Shown piece by piece: positions 10,446 through 22,716 of a stretch of 64,000 bases of DNA; position 1 is the first letter of the stretch; the number at the start of each line of letters is the position of its first letter. The DNA is from Salmonella enterica subsp. diarizonae (lineage in GTDB: Bacteria > Pseudomonadota > Gammaproteobacteria > Enterobacterales > Enterobacteriaceae). Both the position numbers and the translations under genes were made by a program. The notes under the pieces were generated by a model. The model was not told the DNA's origin, did not search any database, and saw nothing but the letters and a program-made list of their open reading frames with translations. The stretch spans positions 36,820-100,819 of the forward strand of contig NZ_VXJV01000012.1 in assembly GCF_008692785.1 (NCBI RefSeq). The letters run 5' to 3'.

Positions 10446-13400
10446 TCATTCTACCGGCTGTGGACGTGTCGCCGGAGCGCTGGCGTGACGCGTGGCGCTG
10501 TGTCCGCCTGCGGCGCCTTTACCTTCAAAGTGGAAGGAAGGGCGATGCCAGTCGCTATGGTGCGGGGCTTCCGGCACATATTCCGGCGCTGGCGCACGCG
10601 TCATTGGCGCACTGGCGTGGTTATGATCGTCAACGCAGACAACATCCTGCGTCTTTTCCTCTACCTGGGCCGGTGCGATAACGGTTTCTTCTGCCGTGTG
10701 CTCCACAACAGCCGCTTCCGCTTTTGTCTCTTCTTCTGGCTCGACAACGACAACCTCAGCCACGTTTTCAGCAACCGTAATGGACGTGTCGGCGGTTTCT
10801 GCTGCTGGTTCGGCGTCAGCAATAACCTCTTGCGCCACCGGCGTATCGCTTTCGGCAATCAGTTGCGGCTGCTCATCAACCGACGCGGCAATCACTTCCG
10901 GATGCGTTGTCTCGATGTCGACGGCTTCTGGTGCCTGTGGTTCGGCGACGATCTGCGGCTTAACGGCAACATTTTCTACTGCCTGTACCGACGTTTCTGG
11001 TTCGAACGCCACGGTCGCAGCGATAACCTGCTGTTCAGGGACGACAGCTTGTGGCAGCGCCAGTTCCACTTCACGCTGCTCTTCAACCTGCGTTTCCTGA
11101 GGACGAACAATCGGGTAGCGGACCCAGACTTTACCGGATGCCATTTCCGGCGACGCGCAGGCGACGGTTAACGGCATCGGCGATTGTGTCGGATAGCGTT
11201 CGTCACGATAGCGACGACGACGCTGACCGCTTACGCGCAGGTGGCGCGGAGAACGGCGGGAGCGACGCGGCATGCCAGTATTATCGCGAGGTTCTACACT
11301 ATCGTCCTGCTCCGTTGCGATATCGGCAACGACCGGTAAATCGACTTTCGCCAGTTCGGTACGCGGCGCTGAAACGGGCTGTTCAACGTTTTCAACCGGG
11401 CGCGGTTCGTCGACGACGACTGGCGTGTCAACCGTTTCAACCGCCGCACTGTTGGTAAAGCGGACTTTCTGATTAAGCTGACGCTGCTTACGGCGTGGCT
11501 GAACCTGCTGAACGCGCTCTTCCTGTTCGGTCTCCTGGACAGGCTGCTCTTCGCGGTTAAGCGCTTTTACTTCCTGCTGCGCCTGGCGCTTGTCATCATT
11601 GCGGCGGCGGTTGCGTTCGCGACGCGGCGTCTGTTGCTGCTCATCGCCGGTTTTCGCTTTTTCCGCCGTTTCCTGCTGGCGGGTATCGCGCGCTTCTGCA
11701 TTTTGCTGCTGTGCCTGGCGACGGTTACGACGATTATCGTCGCGGCTCTCGCTGCCATCACGCTCGGCACGGTTATCACGGGTGTCACGGCGTTCGTTGC
11801 GATCGCGACGGTTGTTCTGCCGAGGCTTGCGACGATCCTGCTGACGTTCCGGTTTTTCTTCCGCTTTCGGCGCGGCTTTTTCGACGGTTTTCGTCTCTTC
11901 ATCACCGCTGAACAGTTGTTTCAGTGCGTTAAGGAAACGGCTAAACAGACCCGGCTGTGCAGGCTGCGCGGCGGTAACATTGTCCTTTTTCGCCGTGGCG
12001 ACGCTAACCGCCGGTTCGGCAGGCGTCGGCGCCGGAGGCACATCTGGCATAGCGAACGTCGCCAGCGCAGGCTGTTCCGGGCGTTTACGCTCGGCGTACT
12101 CTTCTTCAGAAGGCAGCGCCATCGCTTCTTCGTGCAGTTTCGGCAGCATGTAGCTCAGGGTCGGCGTTTCTTCCCCTTTGCGTACGCGCAGCACGGAATA
12201 GTGCGGCGTTTCCATCTGATCGTTCGGGACGATGACACAGCGGACGCCATCCTGACGCGTCTCAATAGCGTTAACTGCCGTCCGCTTTTCGTTAAGCAGA
12301 TAAGAGGCGATCGGCACCGGAACAATGGCATGGACTTCCTGCGTATTCTCTTTCAGCGCTTCTTCTTCAATCAGGCGCAGAATAGACAGCGACAGAGATT
12401 CGTTATCGCGCACGGTGCCGGTACCACTACAGCGCGGACACACGTGATGGCTGGATTCGCCCAGCGACGGACTCAGGCGCTGACGAGACATCTCCAGCAG
12501 GCCGAAGCGGGAAATATGACTAATCTGAATACGCGCCCGGTCCTGACGCACCGCTTCACGCAGGCGGTTTTCTACCGCGCGCTGGTGACGTACCGGCGTC
12601 ATATCGATAAAGTCGATAACGATCAGGCCGCCCAGGTCGCGCAGACGCAGTTGGCGGGCAATCTCGTCGGCCGCTTCGAGGTTGGTGTTGAACGCGGTTT
12701 CTTCGATATCGCCGCCGCGAGTTGCGCGAGCGGAGTTGATATCGATGGCGGTTAACGCTTCGGTGCTGTCAATGACGATGGAGCCGCCGGACGGCAGGCG
12801 CACTTCACGCTGGAATGCCGATTCGATCTGCGATTCAATCTGGTAATGGCTGAACAACGGGATTTCACCGGTGTACAGCTTAATTTTGCTGGTAAAATCC
12901 GGGCGGCCCAACGCGGCGATATGCTGACGCGCCATTTCCATCACTTTTGGGTTGTCGATCAGGATTTCACCGATATCCTGACGCAGATAATCGCGAAACG
13001 CGCGTACGATGACGTTGCTTTCCTGATGGATCAGGAACGGCGCAGGACGACTTTCAGCGGCTTTTTGAATGGCTTCCCAGTGTTTCAGGCGGAAGCTTAA
13101 ATCCCACTGCAACGCTTCTGCGGATTTACCCACGCCCGCGGTACGCACAATAAGCCCCATTCCTTCAGGGAGCTCCAGGCTGGCCAGCGCTTCTTTTAAC
13201 TCGGTACGATCGTCACCTTCAATGCGGCGGGAAATACCACCCGCGCGCGGGTTATTCGGCATCAAAACCAGGTAGCTGCCCGCCAGACTGATAAAGGTGG
13301 TTAACGCCGCGCCTTTGTTGCCGCGTTCTTCTTTATCGATTTGAACAATGACTTCCTGGCCTTCACGTAACACATCTTTGATGTTCGGGCGACCATGAGC

Positions 13401-13649
13401 GCTGTAGTTAGCGGGGAAATATTCGCGGGCAATTTCTTTTAACGGGAGGAAACCGTGACGTTCTGCGCCGTAATCAACAAAAGCCGCTTCCAGGCTCGGT
13501 TCAATACGGGTAATTTTGCCTTTATAGATGTTTGCTTTTTTCTGCTCGTGTCCGGGGCTTTCTATATCCAGATCGTACAGACGCTGCCCATCTACAAGGG
13601 CGACGCGCAACTCTTCCTGCTGAGTCGCGTTGATTAACATTCTTTTCAT
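10446..13649 (-). CDS. rne: Ribonuclease E
   Basis: The 1067-residue protein is the full-length endoribonuclease and degradosome scaffold. The N-terminal catalytic half has an S1 domain (about 35-125), Mg-binding Asp303 and Asp346, and the zinc-link CPRC (Cys404, Cys407). The C-terminal half is unstructured: an amphipathic membrane anchor near 565-585 ([14 protein letters not shown]), Arg-rich RNA-binding stretches (about 600-700 and 790-840) and an acidic Val/Glu/Ala-rich tail ending in the PNPase-binding region. It cleaves AU-rich single-stranded RNA, matures rRNA and tRNA, and acts with Hfq sRNAs. It is autoregulated through its long 5' leader (13650-14011). Complete, with no truncation. 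Confidence 0.99.
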   Translation of the reverse strand: MKRMLINATQQEELRVALVDGQRLYDLDIESPGHEQKKANIYKGKITRIEPSLEAAFVDYGAERHGFLPLKEIAREYFPANYSAHGRPNIKDVLREGQEVIVQIDKEERGNKGAALTTFISLAGSYLVLMPNNPRAGGISRRIEGDDRTELKEALASLELPEGMGLIVRTAGVGKSAEALQWDLSFRLKHWEAIQKAAESRPAPFLIHQESNVIVRAFRDYLRQDIGEILIDNPKVMEMARQHIAALGRPDFTSKIKLYTGEIPLFSHYQIESQIESAFQREVRLPSGGSIVIDSTEALTAIDINSARATRGGDIEETAFNTNLEAADEIARQLRLRDLGGLIVIDFIDMTPVRHQRAVENRLREAVRQDRARIQISHISRFGLLEMSRQRLSPSLGESSHHVCPRCSGTGTVRDNESLSLSILRLIEEEALKENTQEVHAIVPVPIASYLLNEKRTAVNAIETRQDGVRCVIVPNDQMETPHYSVLRVRKGEETPTLSYMLPKLHEEAMALPSEEEYAERKRPEQPALATFAMPDVPPAPTPAEPAVSVATAKKDNVTAAQPAQPGLFSRFLNALKQLFSGDEETKTVEKAAPKAEEKPERQQDRRKPRQNNRRDRNERRDTRDNRAERDGSESRDDNRRNRRQAQQQNAEARDTRQQETAEKAKTGDEQQQTPRRERNRRRNDDKRQAQQEVKALNREEQPVQETEQEERVQQVQPRRKQRQLNQKVRFTNSAAVETVDTPVVVDEPRPVENVEQPVSAPRTELAKVDLPVVADIATEQDDSVEPRDNTGMPRRSRRSPRHLRVSGQRRRRYRDERYPTQSPMPLTVACASPEMASGKVWVRYPIVRPQETQVEEQREVELALPQAVVPEQQVIAATVAFEPETSVQAVENVAVKPQIVAEPQAPEAVDIETTHPEVIAASVDEQPQLIAESDTPVAQEVIADAEPAAETADTSITVAENVAEVVVVEPEEETKAEAAVVEHTAEETVIAPAQVEEKTQDVVCVDDHNHASAPMTRAPAPEYVPEAPHHSDWHRPSFHFEGKGAAGGHSATRHASAPATRPQPVE

Positions 13650-14011
13650 CGTAACTTACTCATTATTCTTACGTTGACGACTAAGCTGCGGGCATGGTGA
13701 CGCCTTACCGGGCATGAACCGATGGCCTCGTGACTATTTCGCGTCGCCAACCTCACGGTTATCGTCAGCTCAAAGAGGCGCAGAGTGTCGGTTGCCTGTA
13801 TTTCATACGGAAACACAGCGCAATTATCAGGGAAGCAGCCTGGGCATTACTCTCCAGAGAAGATCCTATCTACCGGTAAGGACTGCAACCCGCAGCCCGC
13901 TAACTGTCTGAAAAATCAATACGTCTTACGCCATTGCTGCGTTGATGATCGGTCAGACAAAATGGGTTATTCCGCTAAACTTTTTGTTTTAACAAGTTTC
14001 GGTGCGGAAAC
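13650..14011 (-). promoter_or_regulatory. rne 5' leader (autoregulatory UTR)
   Basis: About 361 bases separate the predicted transcription start (near 14011) from the rne ATG. This agrees with the 361-nt leader known for E. coli rne, whose stem-loops let RNase E cut its own mRNA. Several inverted repeats are visible, for example around 13760-13880. Short open frames here are not supported as genes. I did not fold the RNA. Confidence 0.7.
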
Positions 14012-14017
14012 CGCATC

Positions 14018-14047
14018 ATTATTCCACTGCTAACCTTGTTATAGCAA
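14018..14047 (-). promoter_or_regulatory. Sigma-70 promoter of rne (P1-like)
   Basis: On the minus strand there is TTGCTA (14042-14047), an 18-base spacer and AATAAT (14018-14023). The predicted start near 14011 gives a leader of about 361 nt, matching the known main rne promoter position. Confidence 0.7.
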
Positions 14048-14222
14048 GATGACTTTTACCATTTATCACCCGCTTACTCACAGTTTTTTCACCAGCGCGA
14101 GCCGATCGCTTTAATAACCAGCAAAACCGCAGTGAAAAATGTTCATCCGCTGGCGTAGACGTTAATATAAGCATAGAAAAATGTGTGGCGCGAATCTCGC
14201 AGGCTATTTAGAATCGCCCCCC

Positions 14223-15176
14223 ATGAAAACAGAAACGCCATCCGTAAAAATTGTTGCCATCGCCGCTGACGAAGCGGGGCAACGCATTGACAACTTTTTG
14301 CGCACCCAACTGAAAGGGGTACCAAAAAGTATGATTTATCGCATCTTGCGTAAAGGCGAGGTGCGGGTGAACAAAAAACGCATCAAACCGGAATACAAGC
14401 TGGAAGCGGGCGATGAAGTCCGCATTCCGCCGGTTCGCGTTGCTGAACGCGAAGAAGAGGCCGTGTCGCCGCATTTACAAAAAGTGGCGGCGTTGGCTGA
14501 CGTCATTTTGTATGAAGACGACCATATTCTGGTGCTGAATAAGCCTTCCGGCACCGCCGTACACGGCGGGAGCGGGTTAAGTTTCGGCGTCATCGAAGGG
14601 TTACGGGCGTTGCGTCCGGAAGCGCGATTCCTGGAACTGGTGCATCGTCTCGACCGCGATACCTCCGGCGTGCTGTTGGTGGCGAAAAAACGCTCCGCGC
14701 TGCGTTCGCTGCATGAGCAACTGCGCGAGAAGGGAATGCAAAAAGATTATCTGGCGCTGGTGCGCGGTCAGTGGCAATCGCACGTCAAAAGCGTGCAGGC
14801 GCCGTTATTAAAGAACATTCTGCAAAGCGGTGAGCGCATTGTTCGCGTGAGCCAGGAAGGCAAACCGTCAGAAACCCGCTTTAAGGTGGAAGAGCGCTAT
14901 GCGTTCGCCACGCTGGTGCGCTGTAGCCCGGTAACGGGCCGTACGCATCAGATTCGCGTGCATACCCAATATGCCGGTCATCCTATTGCGTTCGACGATC
15001 GCTACGGCGATCGGGAATTTGATAAGCAACTGGCGGGTACGGGATTATCGCGTCTATTTCTTCATGCCGCCGCGCTGAAATTCACCCATCCGGGGACAGG
15101 CGACGTATTGCGCATTGAAGCGCCAATGGATGACCAGCTTAAACGGTGTTTACAGGTATTACGTAAGCCTGCCTGA
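14223..15176 (+). CDS. rluC: 23S rRNA pseudouridine synthase RluC
   Basis: RluC converts U955, U2504 and U2580 of 23S rRNA to pseudouridine. The 317-residue protein has an N-terminal S4-like RNA-binding domain (about 20-80) and an RsuA/RluA catalytic domain with HRLDRDTSG (catalytic Asp144). ATG at 14223 gives the family start (MKTETPSV). An upstream in-frame start at 14181 would add 14 unconserved residues. The protein is two residues shorter than I recall for E. coli, from a small gap near residue 272. It is divergent from rne and probably has its own promoter within 14050-14200. A BIME repeat follows it. Confidence 0.97.
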   Translation: MKTETPSVKIVAIAADEAGQRIDNFLRTQLKGVPKSMIYRILRKGEVRVNKKRIKPEYKLEAGDEVRIPPVRVAEREEEAVSPHLQKVAALADVILYEDDHILVLNKPSGTAVHGGSGLSFGVIEGLRALRPEARFLELVHRLDRDTSGVLLVAKKRSALRSLHEQLREKGMQKDYLALVRGQWQSHVKSVQAPLLKNILQSGERIVRVSQEGKPSETRFKVEERYAFATLVRCSPVTGRTHQIRVHTQYAGHPIAFDDRYGDREFDKQLAGTGLSRLFLHAAALKFTHPGTGDVLRIEAPMDDQLKRCLQVLRKPA

Positions 15177-15182
15177 CGCGTT

Positions 15183-15268
15183 TGTAGACCGGATAAGCTG
15201 CTTACAGCGTTATCCGGTAAGAAAGTGCCTGATGGTGACGCTTGCGTGTCTTTATCAGGCCTACAGTG
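15183..15268. repeat. BIME/REP-type palindromic repeat after rluC
   Basis: The stretch holds paired palindromic units: ACCGGATAAGC...GTTATCCGGT and GCCTGATGG...TTATCAGGCCTACA. They sit in the convergent space between rluC and yceF and match the extragenic repetitive unit found four more times in this window. Confidence 0.8.
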
Positions 15269-15284
15269 CTACAAACTTCTCCGA

Positions 15285-15869
15285 CTATGCGTTAAGCGGG
15301 TTCATCTCTTCCCGTCTGAGCATCTGGCACAGGGCAATAAGCGGCAATCCGATCAGCGTATTCGGATCGCGGCCCTCTAAACGTTCAAATAATGCAATGC
15401 CTAAACCTTCGCTTTTAAAACTTCCCGCGCAGTGCAGCGGATGCTCTTTGCGGACATAGTCGTCTATTTCCACTTCGCTTAAATGGCGAAAATGAACGTC
15501 AAAAGGCTCCACTTCGGTTTGTAAGTGTCCGGAGGCGGAGTTATACAATGCCAGTCCGGTATAAAACGTCACAATATTTCCGCTGGCTTTGGCTAATTGC
15601 TGACGCGCTTTTTCTTCCGTCAGCGGTTTGCCGGTAATTTCACCGTCCAGAACGCAAATTTGATCGGAGCCAATAATCAAATGATTCGGGAAACGCGCGG
15701 CGAGCGATTGCGCTTTAGCCTGTGCCAGACGTAACACCAACTGACGCGGCGCTTCGCCCGGCATAGGGGTTTCATCAACGTCCGGCGCGGCGCATTCGAA
15801 AGGAATAGTCAGTTTTTCCAGCAGCGCGCGACGCCAGGGAGAGGTAGACGCAAGGATGAGGCGGGGCAT
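15285..15869 (-). CDS. yceF: Maf-family nucleotide pyrophosphatase YceF
   Basis: The 194-residue Maf/Ham1-fold protein belongs to the subgroup that hydrolyses 7-methyl-GTP and related modified nucleotides to monophosphates, a house-cleaning role. The N-terminal motif [15 protein letters not shown] (residues 6-20) and the catalytic-base motif GSDQI (Asp69) are present. The start ATG at 15869 begins with MPRLIL as in E. coli. It is convergent with rluC and divergent from yceD. The exact physiological substrate is inferred from the family. Confidence 0.95.
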   Translation of the reverse strand: MPRLILASTSPWRRALLEKLTIPFECAAPDVDETPMPGEAPRQLVLRLAQAKAQSLAARFPNHLIIGSDQICVLDGEITGKPLTEEKARQQLAKASGNIVTFYTGLALYNSASGHLQTEVEPFDVHFRHLSEVEIDDYVRKEHPLHCAGSFKSEGLGIALFERLEGRDPNTLIGLPLIALCQMLRREEMNPLNA

Positions 15870-15899
15870 ATTTTTTCCCTCAGATATAGCGTAATGATG

Positions 15900-16032
15900 A
15901 GAGCCATCTTAAACTATGCTCTTCGGTCTTCAAGCCGGTCATACTGACTCGTCTTGAGCGAAAATAAGTCTATAACCCGCAATGTGTGCGAATTATTGGC
16001 AAAAGGCAACCGCAGGCTGCCTTTTTCTTTGA
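15900..16032 (+). ncRNA. Candidate SraB/Pke20-like small RNA region
   Basis: The yceF-yceD spacer holds an intrinsic terminator-like hairpin (AAAGGCA / TGCCTTT followed by TTTTTC, 16002-16029) with no gene upstream on that strand. E. coli encodes the sRNA SraB in this same spacer. The 5' end is not determined and I see no convincing promoter, so the boundaries are approximate. Confidence 0.45.
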
Positions 16033-16054
16033 CTATATGACGTTACGAAGTTAA

Positions 16055-16588
<534 letters not shown>

Positions 16589-16627
16589 TAGGTCTTCCCC
16601 GCGGACGCAGGGATAAACCGTAATTGA

Positions 16628-16813
<186 letters not shown>

Positions 16814-16831
16814 TCGCGCGATACTCAATGC

Positions 16832-16865
16832 CTTTTGCATCACAGGTGCGCCTGTGGTGTAAAAG
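16832..16865 (+). other. 15-bp intercistronic hairpin between rpmF and plsX
   Basis: The two arms, 16832-16846 and 16851-16865, pair along 15 positions (two of them G-U) around a TGCG loop. No T run follows, so it is not a standard terminator. It may be an RNase III or stability element separating rpmF from plsX in the mRNA. Confidence 0.6.
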
Positions 16866-16900
16866 CCGAAGAGTACAAGCGTGATAAAGCTTAGTGAGGA

Positions 16901-16922
16901 TTTCTCCGCGTAAGCGGAGAAA
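16901..16922 (+). other. GUAA tetraloop hairpin upstream of plsX
   Basis: The stem TTTCTCCGC / GCGGAGAAA (9 bp, perfect) is closed by a GTAA loop of GNRA type. It ends 25 bases before the plsX TTG start, so it could affect translation or processing of plsX mRNA. Confidence 0.6.
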
Positions 16923-16947
16923 CACCGAACCAGGCAGCGACGATACC

Positions 16948-18027
16948 TTGACACGTCTAACCCTGGCGTTAGATGTCATGGGGGGCGATTTTGGCCCTTC
17001 CGTGACGGTGCCTGCAGCATTGCAGGCACTGAACGCTAATTCGCAGCTCACTCTTCTTTTAGTCGGGAATCCCGATATTATCACGCCATTACTTGCCAAA
17101 GCTGACTTTGAACAACGTTCGCGTCTGCAGATTATCCCTGCACAGTCAGTTATTGCCAGTGATGCCCGGCCTTCGCAGGCGATCCGCGCCAGTCGCGGGA
17201 CATCCATGCGTGTGGCCCTGGAGCTTGTGAAAGAAGGCCGAGCCGAAGCTTGCGTTAGCGCCGGTAATACCGGGGCGCTGATGGGGCTGGCGAAATTATT
17301 GCTCAAGCCTCTTGAGGGGATTGAGCGTCCGGCGTTGGTGACGGTATTACCGCATCAGCAAAAGGGCAAAACGGTAGTGCTTGATTTGGGTGCCAACGTC
17401 GATTGCGACAGTACCATGCTGGTGCAGTTTGCCGTGATGGGCGCCGTTTTGGCGGAAGAGGTCGTCGGGATCAAAAATCCCCGCGTGGCGCTACTCAATA
17501 TCGGGGAAGAAGAAACCAAAGGCCTCGACAGTATTCGCGAAGCCTCTTTAATGCTAAAAACAGTCCCAACCATCAACTACATCGGCTACCTTGAGGCGAA
17601 TGAATTACTGACGGGAAAAACCGATGTACTGGTGTGTGACGGCTTTACAGGCAATGTCACACTTAAAACGATGGAAGGTGTTGTCAGAATGTTCCTTTCA
17701 CTGCTGAAATCACAGGGCGAGGGGAAAAAACGGTCGTGGTGGCTGCTGTTATTAAAACGTTGGTTACAAAAAAGCCTGACGAGGCGATTCAGTCACCTCA
17801 ACCCCGACCAGTATAATGGCGCCTGTCTGTTAGGATTGCGTGGCACGGTGATAAAAAGTCATGGTGCAGCCAATCAGCGAGCATTTGCAGTCGCGATTGA
17901 ACAGGCAGTGCAGGCGGTGCAGCGACAAGTTCCTCAGCGAATTGCCGCTCGCCTGGAATCTGTATACCCAGCCGGATTTGAACCGCTGGACGATGGCAAA
18001 GGCGTAAACCTGCGGGCGCACAGATAA
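16948..18027 (+). CDS. plsX: PlsX, acyl-ACP:phosphate acyltransferase
   Basis: PlsX makes acyl-phosphate from acyl-ACP and inorganic phosphate, for phospholipid synthesis by PlsY/PlsB. The protein has 359 residues when TTG at 16948 is used, giving the family N-terminus [17 protein letters not shown]. An in-frame ATG at 16894 would add 18 basic residues that fall over the GUAA hairpin, so I prefer the TTG start known in E. coli. Conserved segments include [23 protein letters not shown] and [11 protein letters not shown]. It precedes fabH, and thus couples fatty-acid and phospholipid synthesis. Confidence 0.95.
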   Translation: MTRLTLALDVMGGDFGPSVTVPAALQALNANSQLTLLLVGNPDIITPLLAKADFEQRSRLQIIPAQSVIASDARPSQAIRASRGTSMRVALELVKEGRAEACVSAGNTGALMGLAKLLLKPLEGIERPALVTVLPHQQKGKTVVLDLGANVDCDSTMLVQFAVMGAVLAEEVVGIKNPRVALLNIGEEETKGLDSIREASLMLKTVPTINYIGYLEANELLTGKTDVLVCDGFTGNVTLKTMEGVVRMFLSLLKSQGEGKKRSWWLLLLKRWLQKSLTRRFSHLNPDQYNGACLLGLRGTVIKSHGAANQRAFAVAIEQAVQAVQRQVPQRIAARLESVYPAGFEPLDDGKGVNLRAHR

Positions 18028-18106
18028 TAACGCTGTGTTCCCGGCGCCGCCAGCGTGCCAGACGTTTACAGGTAACGGTATATAACCGAAAAGTGACTGA
18101 GCGTAC

Positions 18107-19060
18107 ATGTATACGAAGATTATTGGTACTGGCAGCTATCTGCCCGAACAAGTGCGGACTAACGCCGATCTGGAAAAAATGGTTGAGACCTCTGACGAGT
18201 GGATTGTCACTCGTACAGGTATTCGTGAACGCCATATCGCCGCGCCAAATGAAACTGTCGCGACGATGGGCTTTACCGCTGCGAATCGCGCGCTTGAGAT
18301 GGCGGGGATCGATAAAGACCAAATTGGCTTGATTGTGGTGGCTACTACATCAGCAACGCATGCATTTCCAAGCGCGGCATGTCAGATTCAAAGTATGCTC
18401 GGTATTAAAGGTTGCCCGGCGTTTGATGTCGCGGCAGCGTGCGCAGGTTTCACCTACGCGTTAAGCATTGCCGACCAGTACGTTAAATCCGGCGCGGTTA
18501 AACACGCGCTGGTGGTCGGTTCCGATGTATTAGCCCGCACCTGCGATCCTGGCGATCGTGGTACGATCATTATTTTCGGCGATGGCGCAGGCGCGGCCGT
18601 ACTGAGCGCTTCTGAAGAACCGGGTATCATCTCCACCCATCTTCATGCCGATGGCCGTTACGGTGAATTACTGACCCTGCCGAATGCCGATCGCGTAAAT
18701 CCGAATAACCCGATTTACCTGACGATGGCGGGCAATGAAGTCTTTAAAGTGGCTGTCACTGAGCTGGCGCATATTGTCGATGAGACGCTGGCGGCCAATA
18801 ACCTGGATCGTTCAGAACTCGATTGGCTGGTGCCGCATCAGGCTAACCTGCGTATCATTAGCGCGACAGCGAAAAAACTCGGCATGTCGATGGACAATGT
18901 TGTCGTCACGCTGGACAGACACGGTAATACCTCCGCGGCTTCTGTCCCGTGCGCACTGGATGAAGCCGTGCGTGACGGGCGAATTAAAGCTGGCCAACTG
19001 GTATTGCTTGAAGCCTTCGGGGGGGGATTCACCTGGGGCTCCGCGCTGATTCGTTTTTAG
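18107..19060 (+). CDS. fabH: Beta-ketoacyl-ACP synthase III (KAS III)
   Basis: FabH condenses acetyl-CoA with malonyl-ACP to start type II fatty-acid synthesis. The 317-residue thiolase-fold protein has the catalytic triad Cys112 (in AAACAG), His244 (VPHQAN) and Asn274 (GNTSAA). ATG at 18107 begins [13 protein letters not shown]. It follows plsX by 79 bases and precedes fabD by 15. The gene is the second lipid gene of the plsX-fabHDG-acpP-fabF cluster. Intact. Confidence 0.99.
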   Translation: MYTKIIGTGSYLPEQVRTNADLEKMVETSDEWIVTRTGIRERHIAAPNETVATMGFTAANRALEMAGIDKDQIGLIVVATTSATHAFPSAACQIQSMLGIKGCPAFDVAAACAGFTYALSIADQYVKSGAVKHALVVGSDVLARTCDPGDRGTIIIFGDGAGAAVLSASEEPGIISTHLHADGRYGELLTLPNADRVNPNNPIYLTMAGNEVFKVAVTELAHIVDETLAANNLDRSELDWLVPHQANLRIISATAKKLGMSMDNVVVTLDRHGNTSAASVPCALDEAVRDGRIKAGQLVLLEAFGGGFTWGSALIRF

Positions 19061-19075
19061 TATAAGGATTTAAAC

Positions 19076-20005
19076 ATGACACAATTTGCATTTGTGTTCC
19101 CCGGTCAGGGTTCTCAGAGCGTAGGGATGTTGGCCGAAATGGCAGCAAATTACCCTATCGTAGAAGAAACGTTTGCTGAAGCTTCTGCGGCTCTGGGATA
19201 TGATCTGTGGGCGCTCACCCAGCAAGGTCCGGCGGAAGAACTGAATAAAACCTGGCAGACGCAACCAGCGTTATTGACCGCTTCCGTCGCGCTTTGGCGC
19301 GTTTGGCAGCAGCAGGGCGGTAAAATGCCTGCGTTAATGGCAGGGCACAGCCTGGGCGAATATTCCGCGCTGGTTTGTGCTGGCGTCATCAATTTTGCTG
19401 ATGCCGTTCGGCTGGTGGAAATGCGTGGTAAATTCATGCAGGAAGCGGTTCCGGAAGGCACCGGCGGCATGTCTGCGATCATCGGTCTGGATGATGCTTC
19501 TATTGCTAAAGCCTGTGAAGAAGCTGCCGAAGGCCAGGTTGTTTCTCCGGTTAACTTTAACTCGCCGGGGCAGGTGGTTATCGCCGGGCATAAAGAGGCG
19601 GTAGAACGTGCGGGCATAGCTTGTAAAGCCGCTGGCGCGAAACGCGCGCTGCCGCTGCCGGTGAGCGTGCCGTCGCACTGTGCTCTGATGAAACCAGCGG
19701 CAGAGAAACTGGCGGTTGAATTAGCCAAAATTACCTTTAGCGCGCCAACGGTGTCGGTAGTGAACAACGTTGACGTGAAATGTGAAACCGATGCTGCCGC
19801 TATCCGCGATGCGCTGGTTCGCCAGTTGTACAATCCGGTACAGTGGACGAAGAGCGTGGAATTTATCGCGGCGCAGGGCGTTGAACATCTTTATGAAGTG
19901 GGTCCAGGTAAAGTCCTCACTGGTCTGACGAAACGTATTGTCGACACCCTGACAGCGTCGGCGCTGAACGAGCCGGCGGCGCTGTCTGCGGCACTTACGC
20001 AATAA
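19076..20005 (+). CDS. fabD: Malonyl-CoA:ACP transacylase
   Basis: FabD moves malonyl from CoA to the ACP phosphopantetheine arm, giving the elongation substrate. The 309-residue alpha/beta hydrolase-like protein carries the nucleophile Ser92 in GHSLGE and His201 in PSHCAL. The N-terminal FVFPGQGSQ (residues 6-14) is diagnostic. ATG at 19076 has a TAAGGA site, and fabG follows 12 bases after. Complete. Confidence 0.99.
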   Translation: MTQFAFVFPGQGSQSVGMLAEMAANYPIVEETFAEASAALGYDLWALTQQGPAEELNKTWQTQPALLTASVALWRVWQQQGGKMPALMAGHSLGEYSALVCAGVINFADAVRLVEMRGKFMQEAVPEGTGGMSAIIGLDDASIAKACEEAAEGQVVSPVNFNSPGQVVIAGHKEAVERAGIACKAAGAKRALPLPVSVPSHCALMKPAAEKLAVELAKITFSAPTVSVVNNVDVKCETDAAAIRDALVRQLYNPVQWTKSVEFIAAQGVEHLYEVGPGKVLTGLTKRIVDTLTASALNEPAALSAALTQ

Positions 20006-20017
20006 AAGAGGAAAACC

Positions 20018-20752
20018 ATGAGCTTTGAAGGAAAGATTGCGCTGGTGACTGGTGCAAGTCGTGGCATAGGCCGCGCAATTGCAGAGACTCTCGTTGCCCG
20101 CGGCGCGAAAGTTATCGGGACTGCAACCAGTGAAAATGGTGCGAAGAACATTAGCGACTATTTAGGTGCCAACGGGAAAGGTTTGATGTTGAATGTGACC
20201 GATCCTGCATCTATTGAATCTGTTCTGGAAAATATTCGCGCAGAATTTGGTGAAGTGGATATCCTGGTTAATAATGCCGGTATCACTCGTGATAATCTGT
20301 TGATGCGAATGAAAGATGATGAGTGGAACGATATTATCGAAACCAATTTATCATCCGTTTTCCGTCTGTCAAAAGCGGTAATGCGCGCTATGATGAAAAA
20401 GCGTTGTGGTCGCATTATCACTATTGGTTCTGTGGTTGGTACCATGGGAAATGCAGGTCAGGCAAACTACGCTGCGGCGAAAGCGGGTCTGATCGGTTTC
20501 AGTAAATCACTGGCGCGCGAAGTTGCGTCCCGTGGTATTACTGTCAATGTTGTGGCTCCGGGTTTTATTGAAACGGACATGACGCGTGCGCTGTCTGACG
20601 ATCAGCGTGCGGGTATCCTGGCGCAGGTGCCTGCGGGTCGCCTCGGCGGCGCTCAGGAAATCGCCAGTGCGGTTGCATTTTTAGCCTCTGATGAAGCGAG
20701 TTACATCACTGGTGAAACTCTGCACGTCAACGGCGGAATGTATATGGTTTAA
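20018..20752 (+). CDS. fabG: 3-oxoacyl-ACP reductase
   Basis: FabG is the NADPH-dependent reductase of the elongation cycle. The 244-residue short-chain dehydrogenase has the cofactor motif TGASRGIG (residues 11-18), NNAG (86-89) and the catalytic residues Ser138, Tyr151 and Lys155. ATG at 20018 follows AAGAGGAAAA. The last gene before the 277-bp acpP leader. Intact. Confidence 0.99.
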   Translation: MSFEGKIALVTGASRGIGRAIAETLVARGAKVIGTATSENGAKNISDYLGANGKGLMLNVTDPASIESVLENIRAEFGEVDILVNNAGITRDNLLMRMKDDEWNDIIETNLSSVFRLSKAVMRAMMKKRCGRIITIGSVVGTMGNAGQANYAAAKAGLIGFSKSLAREVASRGITVNVVAPGFIETDMTRALSDDQRAGILAQVPAGRLGGAQEIASAVAFLASDEASYITGETLHVNGGMYMV

Positions 20753-20956
20753 TCACGGGATACACAAAATTATTCTGGTTGAATCAAGGCGGCAAGACCG
20801 AGAAGCCCGGGAGCATAGATTACTATGTGACCGGAGTAAGAGGACGCAGCCAACGATGAGTCAGCCTGAAAAAAGACGTGTAGAAAAATATTTGCGTTAT
20901 TAGGGTGAATGGCCGCAAAATAACGTAAAATCGTGGTAAGACCTGCCGGGATTTAG

Positions 20957-20984
20957 TTGCAAATTTTTCAACATTTTATACACT
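20957..20984 (+). promoter_or_regulatory. Candidate sigma-70 promoter of acpP
   Basis: TTGCAA at 20957-20962, a 16-base spacer and TACACT at 20979-20984 precede acpP by 45 bases in the fabG-acpP spacer. A separate acpP promoter is expected, since ACP is made in great excess over the Fab enzymes. Confidence 0.5.
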
Positions 20985-21029
20985 ACGAAAACCATCGCGA
21001 AAGCGAGTTTTGATAGGAAATTTAAGAGT

Positions 21030-21266
21030 ATGAGCACTATCGAAGAACGCGTTAAGAAAATTATCGGCGAACAGCTGGGCGTTAAGCAGGAAGAAGTTAC
21101 CAACAATGCTTCTTTCGTTGAAGACCTGGGCGCAGATTCTCTTGACACCGTTGAGCTGGTAATGGCTCTGGAAGAAGAGTTTGATACTGAGATTCCGGAC
21201 GAAGAAGCTGAGAAAATCACCACCGTTCAGGCTGCCATTGATTACATCAACGGCCACCAGGCGTAA
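21030..21266 (+). CDS. acpP: Acyl carrier protein
   Basis: The 78-residue, very acidic four-helix protein carries growing acyl chains on 4'-phosphopantetheine attached to the Ser in the DSL motif (GADSLDTVE, Ser37 counting the initiator Met). It serves FabD, FabH, FabG, FabF, PlsX and lipid A synthesis. ATG at 21030 has a weak upstream site (TTAAGAGT). It is strongly biased toward preferred codons, as a very abundant protein would be. A hairpin terminator follows at 21278. Confidence 0.99.
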
Positions 21267-21277
21267 GTGAACATCTC

Positions 21278-22593
<1,316 letters not shown>

Positions 22594-22620
22594 GTAATGC
22601 CAGAGGCAGACATTACTGAA

Positions 22621-22646
22621 AAGGTCCGCTTAGCGGGCCTTTTTTA
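22621..22646 (+). terminator. Rho-independent terminator after fabF
   Basis: The stem AAGGTCCGCT / GCGGGCCTT is followed by six or more T. Confidence 0.92.
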
Positions 22647-22716
22647 TTAGGCAAGTCACCCCTTGTTCTGTGTTATTCATCCTGCCACACTAGCAGGCTA
22701 CGGATAAGGAGCCACT

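Noticed and set aside
11634..12755. A 373-codon open frame on the plus strand opposite rne
   Set aside because: It lies wholly inside rne, has an Arg/Phe-rich composition typical of an antisense frame of a charged protein, and lacks a ribosome site or recognisable domain.
13714..14033. Two short open frames in the rne leader
   Set aside because: They overlap the autoregulatory leader, have no ribosome site and no conserved content. The E. coli yceQ prediction lies in a similar place and is itself doubtful.
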